Origin: Platerodrilus igneus
Taxonomy: Eukaryota > Arthropoda > Insecta > Coleoptera > Lycidae
Assembly: GCA_036346225.1 (NCBI GenBank)
Contig: JARFIW010001320.1
Span: 682,001-746,000 of the forward strand
Reading direction: 5' to 3'
Length of the DNA stretch: 64,000 nucleotides
Shown: positions 12,448-22,900 of the stretch, piece after piece
Numbering within the stretch: position 1 is the stretch's first letter
How the letters are laid out: each line of letters opens with the position of its first letter
The notes under the pieces: generated by a model
What the model was told of the DNA's origin: nothing
The model's input: the letters and a program-made list of their open reading frames with translations, nothing else
The model's database searches: none
Program-made: the position numbers and the translations under genes

Positions 12448-12870
12448 ACTACCGAAAAAATATTTTAGTTTAGTCAGAACTCTTTGAAATCGGTCAGCAT
12501 CTCAAAGGAGCACGTGTATGTATACCGTGCGTGGCGGTATAAGGACGTTAGAATTTTTTGGACACGATTTCGCATCGATGCTGCTAGAACTGTTTTGATT
12601 ATGCTTTAATGCGATCAGAACTACCGAATAAATATTTTAGTCTAGCCAGAACTTTTAGAACTCCGACAACATCTCAATGTTATACACGTATACCACTCGC
12701 GGTCGAGTTTTTTGACAATAAAATGTTTTCGGCCAAGCTTAATCGTCAGAACTATTGAAGAAATGTGTTTTGGCTATAGAATTTCACGGATTATATCTCC
12801 CCTGAGTTCGAATGTTCGAAATACGGAGAGATGCTAAAATGTGTTTTTGGAAGTTAGCATCTTAGAAACT
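12447..12870 (-). repeat. Right terminal part of the foldback element
   Basis: One 173-bp unit (12447-12650) is followed by the terminal non-repeated block, inverted relative to 5180-5376. Both ends share ATACACGTATACCA, GACAATAAAATGTTTT-type and GAGTTCGAATGTTCGAA-type words. It is interrupted at 12870 by the next LINE. Confidence 0.8.
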
Positions 12871-14055
12871 ACAAGTTGATACGATATATTTAGACTTTCA
12901 GAAAGCTTTTGATCAAATACATAATTTTTCTTGCTGAATAAATTGAATAAATATGGTTTTAATAAAACCTTATTGGCGCTGTTTAGATCGTATCCTTTGG
13001 GGAGGAAACAAGTTGTGAGGTATAATGGATTTACTTCTGATATAATTGTGCCTACATCTGGAGTTCCACAAGGGTCCAATCTTGGTCCTTTGTTGTTTCT
13101 AATATTTATTAACGACCTTCCCAACACACTGGAGTGTGATAATTTGTTTTTTGCAGATGACTTAAAAATTTATTCAACCGTAAAAGACGATTCTGATTGT
13201 GAGTACTTACAACAACAAATTAACCTTATTGTTAATTGGTGTAGAAACAATAGGTTACACCTAAATACTGCAAAATGTAAATGCATGATATTTACAACAA
13301 AAATGAATCCCTTACGATTTGAATATCAAATTGATAATACACCTATAGATATGATAGAATTAAGGATCTTGGGATAGTATATGATCCAACCCTGTCATTT
13401 TCTCCACATATAGAAGAACTATGTAATGCAGGGAGTGCCTCCTTGGGATTTGTGTTTAGAAACACAAAAGGTTTCAATGATTTATTTAGCTTTGCTATTT
13501 TACTCCCTTGTACGTACCAAACTGGAATATTGCTCTTTAATCTGGTCACATATATACTTATTGTATAAGAATATGTTAGAAGCAGTACAAAGAAAAATTT
13601 TAAAATACTTAAGCTTTAAACAAACTGGTGTTTATCCTATAAGAGGTTGTAATCAAATTGAATTACTTGACAATTTTAAATTGCTGTCACTGGAAACAAG
13701 GAGAATAAATTCTGGTCTGTTTTTTATATAAATTGTTGCACAGTCAAATAGATTGTGCAGTTTTGTTATCGCAAATATCATTTAACGTACCTAGGCTAGA
13801 AGCAAGATACATAGAAACATTTAAGATTGCTACTAGTAGAACTAATATAGGCAAAAAGCACCCATAAACGTAATGTGTATAAATTTTAACAGCTTAAGTC
13901 CTCAAATAGATATAAATAACACTGCTTTAGATTCTGTTATATATAAAGATAATGTTGATGTACGTTTGTATATTTAACCTTTAGTCTGTAGGTCACATGT
14001 GATATAATTTGTTTGTTCTATATTTTTGTCCTGTTGGGCAATAAAATAATAATAA
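12871..14055 (+). pseudogene. Second 5'-truncated LINE of the same family
   Basis: It starts slightly further 5' than its sister, so the first catalytic aspartate block is present (LDFQKAFDQI near 12895). There is a frame change near 12930, then 12931-13377 with GVPQGSNLGPLLFLIF and LFFADDLKIY. A small deletion near 13350 shifts the frame, and C-terminal pieces follow at 13426-13731 and beyond. The tail GTTGGGCAATAAAATAATAATAAT ends at 14055, where foldback sequence (CTCATTTGTAAAAATT) resumes. It splits the last 35 bases of the foldback element from the rest. Confidence 0.85.
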
Positions 14056-14090
14056 TCTCATTTGTAAAAATTCAATTTTTACGGTTAATT

Positions 14091-14445
14091 CGACGGAATC
14101 CCGCAGTACCACCACAGAATACATGATTTGTCGCATCGTGTAATTGGGCTTGACCAGAAGATATTGTGTAGAAATAATTATTTTATTACCATGCTAAAAT
14201 AGTATTATTTAAAGATGGCCAGAATGATTTCGGCTTGAAGCCTATAACAATGCACATACAAATTGTACACGGTACCAGTATTTTGACACAGCTTAGAAAG
14301 AAATAACAAAAAAACATTAAAACTGTTTAACTGGAAGTTTCAAGACTAAAAAATTCAATTGCTTACTATAAACCTAAAACAATATCATTTATTTTCTTTT
14401 CAATATCATGATCTTACGTTGAAAACATTACGTTATCAAACTTAC
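14091..14445 (-). other. Intron of the NCKIPSD-like gene (start of it)
   Basis: Sequence downstream of the splice donor at 14444-14445 (minus strand). No further exon of the gene could be recognised here or further left, although the family protein has a large conserved C-terminal domain still to come. Confidence 0.5.
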
Positions 14446-15432
14446 CAATATCGAAATAAGTTCCATAATATACTCCTTAATTACAGATTCATCTTCATGC
14501 AACATCCAACTTCTTTGTTGAGAATCTTCTTTACATGAAGTTAACTCTTTAAATATAATTCGTAATCGACTTGCATCATGCGTCTGATCAATCTGAACAT
14601 CGTCTGCAACCAAAGAAGTTTGACAATGCGTTAAAATTGTACTTAAATATGGAAATGCCGATGCAGGTAATAAGTCGTGTAAACCCTGTACGACTGTTTG
14701 AACAGCAATTTTAGATAAATGATGTGAAAGTTTTGTATTTATTCTAACACTTTCTGCTAGTTCATACACCGCTTGCGATGTTATAACAGGAGATGGTTTA
14801 CTATGCATTGCAGGCTCGGATCTAATACGATCAACATCATGTCCGTTCTTGTTAGAATCATTAGTATCTTCAGTATTGTTTATTTTAGTCATATCACACG
14901 TAGACATACTTCCTCGTTTTGCTTTGTGAATAATCCTCGGTTCTTCCCGATAGTCGTTAGCTCCATTTTTTATTTCGGTGATTTGAGAAGAAAATGAAGT
15001 TGTACTAGATTGTGATGTTTTAATTGTTTCTAAATGACCATCAGAGTTTCGAAAGAGCAGCGGGGGCAATACGGTTGTTTCATCCAAACCAACGGAATTT
15101 TGGCAAACTTCTGGCAACGTTTCTATTTGCCGCTTTAATTCTTTGAGTCTTAATATTAAATCTCTCCGTGCGCTCGTTACATTTTCTAGAGATGTTTCGG
15201 TAACTCGAACAGAATCCATACAACTTTCTAAGTATTGCAGATAAAATGCTGGACTTACTGTAACTTTTTCTACATAATTTGATGGTATGAAGCCCATATC
15301 GCCCCTTTCGTTAATAACTTCCCACCAGTTTTTATGCTTTGTAATGGTTTGATGTAGAATAAAATATTCGTTTGCTTTAAAGCTTAGTGTCTTTGCATAG
15401 GTTGCCTTGAACTCATACATACTTCTTAACAT
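14446..15432 (-). CDS. NCKIPSD: NCKIPSD/SPIN90-like SH3 adaptor, first coding exon (partial gene)
   Basis: The protein start MLRSMYEFKA aligns with the first residues of vertebrate NCKIPSD, which opens directly with its SH3 domain. An ATG 45 bases upstream (15477) is in frame but would add residues the family lacks. Residues 1-57 form the SH3 domain (the ALYDF-like MYEFKA, the WWEV tryptophans, GFIPSNYVEKV). Residues about 65-110 are helical. A Ser/Asn-rich low-complexity linker follows. From about 225 the conserved SPIN90 region begins (NTKLSHHLSKIA, then EDSQQRSWMLHEDESVIKEY). The exon ends in a donor, TTG|GTAAGT. In mammals the protein links Nck, N-WASP and Arp2/3 to actin assembly and endocytosis. 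The frame is intact over 329 codons. The rest of the leucine-rich domain is not in the window. Confidence 0.85.
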
Positions 15433-16252
15433 GTCTAAATTACCTTTAATTAATGTTAACTGTTGATTACTTAACACAAAATATTTTCGTTTAACTTACC
15501 CATATGTATAACATTGTTCGACATAATGAAAGATTTATTGACTACAATATAGGATTTAATTCTAATTAGTAACAAACTACGAAATATCACAGTATACTTT
15601 CAGTTTCAAAATAATAAGTAATGTTGATGTTAAAGACAATGACAAGTGTCACGCCCATTATTTTGTTTTCGCCGCGATTTTCAAACTAAAGCGGTTTGCG
15701 TTCCAAAATGTACCTTAGAGCACGATTATTTCGCATCAGTTCTTAAAAGGTAGTTAATGTAAAAATATTAAGAGGGTAGAAAATGATAATTTAATTGATG
15801 TTTCATATTTTCTTTTACAAGAGGCGTCATCAGTATTAAACTGATTCACATTCACCCACAGACGACTGACATGTCATTTTCTAGAGCACAAACCCAACCA
15901 AGCAATTAAAATGTTTAAATCGCAAAAAAAGGCTGACAAAACAAAGGGAAAAATTAATTTTTATTTACACAAACTGAAGACTAACACTCAGTTATACATT
16001 GTAAATAATAAAACTTATTTCTATTTAAATTAAATAAACTATTTCCTAAATTGTTAGTTAAGACCTTACCACAGGGTCATTTCTAACAAATACTAATTAG
16101 AAGCTTAAGAGCATTAAATGACTGGCTAAGAAGTCGTTTAATAAAATCGATCTGCTTCAGAAATTAATTCCCACCTGAAAATGCACGGCGCTATTTTGGG
16201 CAAATTTTATAAACGGTCATGGTGTCCAATGGACTAAATTTAGTATGTAATA
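15433..16252 (-). other. Upstream region of the NCKIPSD-like gene; no other gene
   Basis: It should hold the 5' untranslated region and promoter. A GGGTAAGT word on the minus strand near 15495 could be the donor of a 5' untranslated exon, but the resulting intron to the nearest acceptor would be only about 40 bp, so this is uncertain. A GC-richer patch lies at 15660-15710. The remainder is AT-rich without frames. Confidence 0.4.
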
Positions 16253-16824
16253 CACTAGGGGGCTACTACTACCGCGTTTCACTGATTTAAAACAAGTAAT
16301 AACAAGAGTCTTTATTACTCACTGCTCACAAGTCAAGTTTACAGTATATGCCTTATTTATAGATGTTTTCAGTCCAATTAACATGAAGCACTATCACACT
16401 AATAAATTTACAAGCACTAATATCTTCTTAAACTAACTTCTTTACCATAGGTCTTCTTAAACTAGTTCCTTAACTAAAAGTCTTCTTAGCAACACTAAAC
16501 ACTACTATAATTTATTTATTATACTTTTGTCTATTTAGGTATTCTACAAGCTGCATGTACATTAGACACGTTCACATAATATAACATTTATGTTTACTCT
16601 TGGACTTCCAAAAGCTCAACTATTTAACTTTACACGATATAATTTATATTCGACATTCTGATATAGACTAACTCTTACATTTATCAGCGGTCTTATATAT
16701 ACCCTGAATTAAAAAGGATGATTCATTCTCCAGTATAATGCTAGAAAATTCTAGGCTTCTGCAGTATATACGTTGCTTACGGCGCTTGTGTGTTTAACGG
16801 GTTGCCTAATAGAAGCTCGCAACA
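16253..16824 (-). mobile_element. 3' LTR of a Ty3/gypsy element (LTR family 2)
   Basis: Read on the minus strand it begins TGTTGCGAGC at 16824 and ends near 16253 in GTAGTAGC. A clean solo copy with a 4-bp target duplication lies at 60528-61070, which fixes both ends, and a short fragment lies at 62437-62528. It directly follows a polypurine tract and pol coding sequence, so it is the 3' LTR. Confidence 0.8.
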
Positions 16825-16837
16825 CTGCCCCCTCTTT
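16825..16837 (-). other. Polypurine tract of the Ty3/gypsy element
   Basis: On the minus strand AAAGAGGGGGCAG immediately precedes the LTR start TGTTGCGAG. This is the expected position and composition for the plus-strand primer of reverse transcription. Confidence 0.75.
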
Positions 16838-16979
16838 AAAACCGTTACGTCTCGTAACTGTAAATACATTTTGACGCCAATTCGATGACTGATGACGGTA
16901 TCGGCAGCTATCTCCTCTGGTGCATCAACCGCGTCGTTGCAAATAACAGTCAACACTCTTTTCTTGGTCTTGGTAGGCA

Positions 16980-17395
16980 ACCGGTTGATAACAACAAACA
17001 AGGACCTGGACGTTGGTTCTCTGGAAAACTACTTCTAACATATTTCGGACTATCCTCCAATCTAAGCGATCCAGTCCACAGCCTAACTTAGGCACCACTA
17101 GTCTCGCTACTTAATTTTCCATCATCTGAGCTTTAAGATTTAGCAAAGCCTCCCATAGATGTCCATAACTAGGTCTCTGCTATGGAGAATTTTTGGTGAC
17201 CAGATAGTAAACATAACGATTTTTATCCTGAAAGACCAAAGCTTTTCCTACAGTTGGCTGCTCTTGTACTATTTCAACCACACATCCAAAGTTTTTCTTG
17301 AAAACAGTAGCATCGCTCTTGACATTTAAAGGTTCTGAACTATGCAATGTGCAAGGAAATACTCTTCTGGTGCTCTAAACAGATCTTGTTGTTTT
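16980..17395 (-). pseudogene. TARG1/OARD1-like macrodomain encoded in the 3' part of a Ty3/gypsy pol
   Basis: The minus-strand translation follows the whole TARG1 (OARD1) fold in order: DLFRAPEEYFLAHCI (strand and ADP-ribose loop, from 17383), TVFKKNFGCV, GKALVFQDKNRYVYYLVTK, YGHLWEALLNLKAQM, then VVPKLGCGLDRLDW and VRNMLEVVF. Human TARG1 uses a lysine (K84, in YYLITK) and an aspartate (D125, in GCGLD) for removal of ADP-ribose from proteins. Both are present here (codons 17192-17194 and 17069-17071). The segment is in frame with the integrase upstream up to about 17320. Damage: a stop near 17314-17316, a one-base loss just after it, and further stops at about 17176-17178 and 17112-17114. The fold call rests on motif order and is strong; activity in an intact element is inferred. 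Confidence 0.8.
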
Positions 17396-17916
17396 TCAAC
17401 TACAACGCCAAATATCGCCTTAGCGGAACCATCATACGCCGCCATGAAACTCTCAAAATCTACATTTGGCTCGTGATTAATAACTCTTCGCACACCATTC
17501 TCATTACTCAAGTCCCCCTGGTTGTTGCCAGCATAAGATGTTAATCGGTCAAAGTGTACCACTCTCGGTTTACCACGGGGAGATCTTCTGATCCGGTACA
17601 CTACATTATTAATTCTTGTTAACACTTCGTACGGGCCTTCCTACTGTTTTTGTAATTTTGGCGACAACCCACGCTTTCTTTGTGGATTATACAACCACAC
17701 TAAATCTCCAGGTTGATAACCACCTTCTTGAGTATTCGTGTCATATTTTGATTTCATTCGATCGCTTGCTGCCTGGATATTCTTTCGAACGTTTTCGTGA
17801 ATGCTATTTGATCTTTCACGAAGTTTACTAACGTAATCTTCACCTGCGATCTCTTCTCCAGGTTTAAATCCAAACTGAAGATCACATGGTAGCCGCAATT
17901 CACGTCCTAACATCAC
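17396..17916 (-). pseudogene. Ty3/gypsy integrase C-terminus with GPY/F module
   Basis: MLGRELRLPCDLQFG (17913 down) is the end of the integrase core of Ty3/gypsy elements. NIQAASDRMKSKYD and GDLVWLYNPQRKRGLSPKLQ follow, and then the GPY/F module (EGPYEVLTRINNVVYRI, GKPRVVHFDRL). A TAG stop at 17638-17640 sits where the family has tryptophan before EGPY, a single-base change from TGG. After this the frame runs on through an acidic linker into the macrodomain. The 5' remainder of the element is missing: at about 17935 the sequence changes to an LTR fragment of another family. Confidence 0.85.
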
Positions 17917-17934
17917 GCAAGCGGGTATGGGACG

Positions 17935-18170
17935 AATAAATCTGGCTCAACGACGGCGTGATGGACCCACAAGGAGCTTGCCCTGAGATATAACTAAGGC
18001 GCGATTTAAGTGAGTACATTGCTTTAATTATATTGTAAATTGAGAATTGTATCACTTTTAACGTGTTTGGTATTTGATAAAAATGTCGCGTAATTTGCCG
18101 CGTAATCACGTCATATTAAACGATTGCGCAATATTATGAAACGCGGGAAACCGCAGGAGCGTGTATTCAG
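17935..18170 (+). mobile_element. Fragment of LTR family 1 (3' part)
   Basis: GCGTGATGGACCCACAA, GCGATTTAAGTGAGTA and TTTGCCGCGTAAT recur in the same order at 57230-57440. It lacks the TGTTACATGCC start. Its left border cuts the gypsy integrase. Confidence 0.7.
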
Positions 18171-19959
18171 TTTAGGGATGATTATTATTTTTAGTCTCAG
18201 ATAGAGTAGTGAGAAACTATTCGCTAGTCGTTGCTTAGAATATTAGAGTTAAAGAAGCTTTTATTCCGAAGAAATTTTCGAGAGGATACAAAGAGTGATT
18301 AAATTTCGTTGACCGCATCAAGAGCGGTTCAGTTCCATTTTTAAGTGATTTATCATTCCAAACCGTATAGTAACTCAGCAACCCAAGGTGTTACTAATTA
18401 AATAAATTGTGGGCACGATTAACGGTCCAGATAAACTGATTTCACCAAATCAGATTGTGGGAGCGAGCACGTTTTGTAAAACATCAGATACCCCGTCATG
18501 TTCGAAGTTAAAGTGAAAATATTTGTAAATTTAAATAAATACCGTTAGCTCGACAAAGCAACCCTGCCGTGTGACCTTTAGCAGGTAGTTGTTGGTATAG
18601 CCACTATACACATTATTAAAATAGAAAGTGAAAGTGTTTCGTGCGAGGACCATAAGCTACACAAATACCGCGAGTATATTACAAACAACGGTACCACATG
18701 TCAACCAGGACACTGACCCAGGCTCTGGAATTTGCAACTGTTCTTATACGCAGTGCTGGTGGTAAAAAACGTCGGCCGTAACGTAAGTAATGCGATTTAT
18801 GACATACCTGTGTGTAGTATACAAGATAACTAGGTTGAGAGTATTTAGGTAGGGGATTAAGTATTCATAGAAATAGATACGTTGTGTATTTTGTTTTTAC
18901 ATCAGAGTAAAGAAGTTGCTTGTAAAGTGTTATTTTGTCTTAAATAATTTTGAATACAGTTAGGTAAAAGCTTGTAAGTGGCTCACGAACAAGTACTGGA
19001 AGTCAGCGTAAAGCTTTTTTTAAAAAAATGAAATTCTCAAAAGTTTAAAAATGTTTAGAAGCATCCCCTACCGTGTTTAATAAGGGATAATGATTATCTT
19101 TTAGAAATACCCTGTTGCAGGGTTGTTATAAAAGAAAGAGTAGAAGGCTCAAAAGCTTATTTTTATATTGAAATTGTAAGTACCCGTTTTAGGTGGTTAT
19201 TTGTCACCAATACAAATAAAATAAACAAATATTATGTTCAGCGCGGGGGGGGGGTCTTATAAATTTGTATATTGAATTACCTCTACGGTTTTTTGTTGTT
19301 TTAAGATGTAGTTACTTACTCTTCAGCTAAGTGGACTGTATTCGAGATTATAGTACGTGTTACTTGGCACTTTCACTAAGTTTTTTAGTGGTTTATCGAT
19401 AAAGTCGGCGGCACTATTGACAAACTCACTTTACCGAACGAAGAACCGACTGTTCTGCTTCGATATCGATGAGAGAGTGTTTTTTCACTACCCCTTTTTC
19501 AACTTATTTACACATGCACAAGGAATTTTTACGACAGGATATAAGGAAACAAGGGATGACAGTTTTACTATTTGACTTACAACTACAAATTTAAAATAAC
19601 TTAAAATTAACCACGCGAACGTGCGACAAAGAGACCGAACATATTAAATAAAGGGATACATTACAATATTTAGGATTGAGAAGGACGTTATTTTCTTTAC
19701 ATGACATCAAGCAGTTTTAAAAATATAGAAATTAAAATTTTTTTTCTATTCACTTTTTCTGCTAATTGTTTAAAAATGAATAGCTTTAAGTGTTGGTACC
19801 CTACGGAAACGGAAAGTATTTATAAATATGCCAACCTAATTGAAATTAAACAGGAGTTTGAAGATTATACAGGCAAGTTCAAATGAAACTAAATATGAAA
19901 ATTTCAGAAAGTAATCTAGACTGGTGTGTTGCTAGCAGGTGTAATCGGCTACTTTTGTA
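18171..19959. other. Unassigned; possible retroelement leader at 18180-18790
   Basis: The stretch just after the LTR fragment is less AT-rich and could be the leader of the same retroelement, ending in a short frame (MSTRTLTQALEF, ATG at 18698) and a donor-like AAC|GTAAGTA at 18781. No tRNA-Lys primer site is seen, so this is weak. A G run (10 G) lies near 19243-19252. The rest has no recognisable gene. Confidence 0.3.
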
Positions 19960-22900
19960 ACTCAATTAATTTTTTTGAAAACGTTTGGAACAATTTTTAT
20001 GGTACCAATCTGTTAGAATAAACGTCGTGAAAAATTTATTCATATTTGAAAACTTTTCCGAGTATTTTTGTGGGGAGAATTTGATGTCTTAAACGAATTG
20101 ATATGACAATGACTTTGTCTAGATATTTCTTTATTAAGTGGGGAAAATTTGATGTTTTAAGTTAATATTTGCTGTAATTATTTATTTTGGAAATTAATCT
20201 TAAATAAAAGAGATAAGATTTGTTGTGACAAGGATAAATTCAATTTTAAGGGTTCATTTTAAATAAAAAATTAGAATTCTATGATTCATTATGCAAGTCT
20301 TATTCTGCTAATTAAACAATAATAACAATTTATTTTTTGGAAAACATTTGGAAGAATTTTTATAGCGCCAATTTTTTTTGTTTTTACTACTTGTCAATTA
20401 CATAAGCTATATACACATTGAAGATGATTTAATAAAAATCGGAAGCGCTCTGTATATTGTATTATATTTGCACAAATACACATCTCGTCAAATTTTTGAT
20501 ATGTTATAATAATTATGTCATGAAACAATTTATTGATGTTTAAAAACTTTCCTGAATAATTTAGTAAGTACAATTTAATGTTATAAACGATTTGATATGA
20601 CAATGAATTTGTCAAGATATTTCTGAATAATTTGGTGGGAAAAACTTGATGTTTTAAGTTAATATTTGTTGTAATTATTTATTTTGAGAATTAATCTTAA
20701 ATAAAAAGAGATAAGATTTGTTGTGACAAGGATAAATTCAATTTTAAGGGTTCATTTTAAATGAAAAATCAGAATATTATGATTCATTATGTAGGCCTTA
20801 TTCTGCTAGTTGGACAATAATAACAATTTATTTTTTCGAAAACATTTGGAAGAATTTTTATGGTGCCAATTTGTTATAATAAATGTCGTGGAAAAATTTA
20901 TTTGAAAACTTTTCCGAGTAATGAAGTGGGACGAATTTGATATCTTAAATGATTTGATATGGCAATGACTTTGTCGAAATATTTCTGTATAATTTGGTGG
21001 GGAATACTTTATGTTTTAAGTTAATATTTGCTGTAATTATTTATTTTGGAAATTAATCTTAAATAAAAAGAGATAAGATTTGTTGTGACAAGGATAAATT
21101 CAATTTTAAGGGTTTATTTTAAATGAAAAATTAGAATTTTAAAATTCATTATGTAGGCCTTATTCTGCTAGTTGAACAATAATAACAATTTATGTTTTCG
21201 AAAACATTTGGAAAAAATTTTATGGCGCCAATTATTTTTTGTTTTTACTACTTGTCAATTACATAATCTATATACACACTGAAGAAGATGATTTAATAAT
21301 AATCGAAAGCGCTCTGTATATTGTATTATATTTGCACGAATACACACCTCGTCAAATTCTTGATATGTTATAATAATTGTGTCATGAAACAATTTATTGA
21401 TGTTTAAAAACATACCTGAATAATTTAGTAAGTACAATTTGATGTTATAAACGATTTGATACGACAATGAATTTGTCGAGATATTTCTGTATAATTTGGT
21501 GGGGAAAACTTGAGTTTTAAGTTAATATTTGCTGTAATTATTTATTTTGGAAATTAATCTTAAATAAAAAAAGATAAAATTTGTTGTGGCAAGGATAAAT
21601 TCAAATTTAAGGGTTCATTTTAAATGAAAAATCAGAATTTTATGATTCATTATGTAGGCCTTATTCTGCTAATTGAACAATAATAACAATTTATTTTTTC
21701 GAAAATATTTGGAAGAATTTTTATGGCGCCAATTTTTTTTTGTTTTTACTACTTGTCAATTACATAATCTATATATACACTGAAGATGATGATTTAATAA
21801 AAATCGAAAGCGCTCTGTATATTGTATTATATTTGCACGAATACACACCTTGTCAAATTCTTGATATGTTATAATAATTGTGTCATGCAACAATTTATTG
21901 ATGTTTAAAAACTTACCTGAATAATTTAGTAAGTACAATTTGATGTTATAAACGATTTGATATGACAATGAATATGTTGAGATAATTCTTTATAATTTGG
22001 TGGAAAAAACTTGATGTTTTAAGTTAATATTTGCTGTATTTATTTATTTTGGAAATTAATCTTATATAAAAAGAGATAAGATTTGTTGTGGCAAGGTTAA
22101 ATTCAATTTTAAGGGTTCATTTTAAATGAAAAATCCAAATTTTATGATTCATTCTGCAGGCGTTATTCTGCTAATTGAACAACAATTTATTTTTTCGAAA
22201 ACATTTGTAAGAGCTTTTATGGTGCCAATTTTTTTTGTTTTACTACTTGTCAATTACATAAGCTATATACATACTGAAAATAATTTAATAAAAATCGAAA
22301 GCGCTCTGTATATTGTATTATATTTGCACGAATGCACACCTCGTCAAATTCTTGATATGTTATACTAATTGTGTAATGAAACAATTTATTGATATTTTAA
22401 AACTTTCCTGAATAATTTAGTAAGTACAATTTGATGTTATAAACGATTTGATATGACAATGAATTTGTTGAGATAATTCTTTATAATTTGGTGGGATAAA
22501 CTTGATGCTTTAAGTTAATATTTGCTGTAATTATTTATTTTGGAAATTAATCTTAAATAAAAAGAGATAAGATTTGTTGTGACAAGGATAAATTCAATTT
22601 TAAGGGTTCATTTTAAATGAAAAATTAAAATTTTATGATTCATTATGTAGGCCTTATTCTGCTAGTTGAACAATAATAACAATTTATGTTTTCGAAAACA
22701 TTTGAAAAAAATTTTATGGCGCCAATTATTTTTTGTTTTTACCACTTGTCAATTACATAATCTATATACACACTGAAGAAGATGATTTAATAAAAATCGA
22801 AAGCGCTCTGTATATTGTATTATATTTGCACGAATACACACCTCGTCAAATTCTTGATATGTTATAATAATTGTGTCATGAAACAATTTATTGATGTTTA

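Larger units (their letters stand above)
5137..14090. mobile_element. Foldback-type palindromic element expanded by four nested insertions
   Basis: The outer end at 5137-5200 (AATTAACCGTAAAAATT, then TGAGATGCTAACTTCC) reappears inverted at 12837-12870 plus 14055-14090. Each arm consists of tandem 173-bp units that face each other at a centre near 9365. Removing the inserts (LINE 5675-8443, LTR fragment 10252-11274, LINE 11373-12447, LINE 12871-14055) leaves about 1.47 kb on the left and 1.44 kb on the right. The arms are therefore nearly equal and the original element was about 2.9 kb. No transposase is visible. The architecture matches foldback elements known from Drosophila (long inverted ends made of subrepeats); membership of that family is inferred. 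No clear target duplication was found. Confidence 0.75.

Noticed and set aside
15433..15510. A 40-bp intron just upstream of the NCKIPSD-like start
   Set aside because: GT and AG are present but the length is below what is usually spliced in insects; not enough support to annotate.
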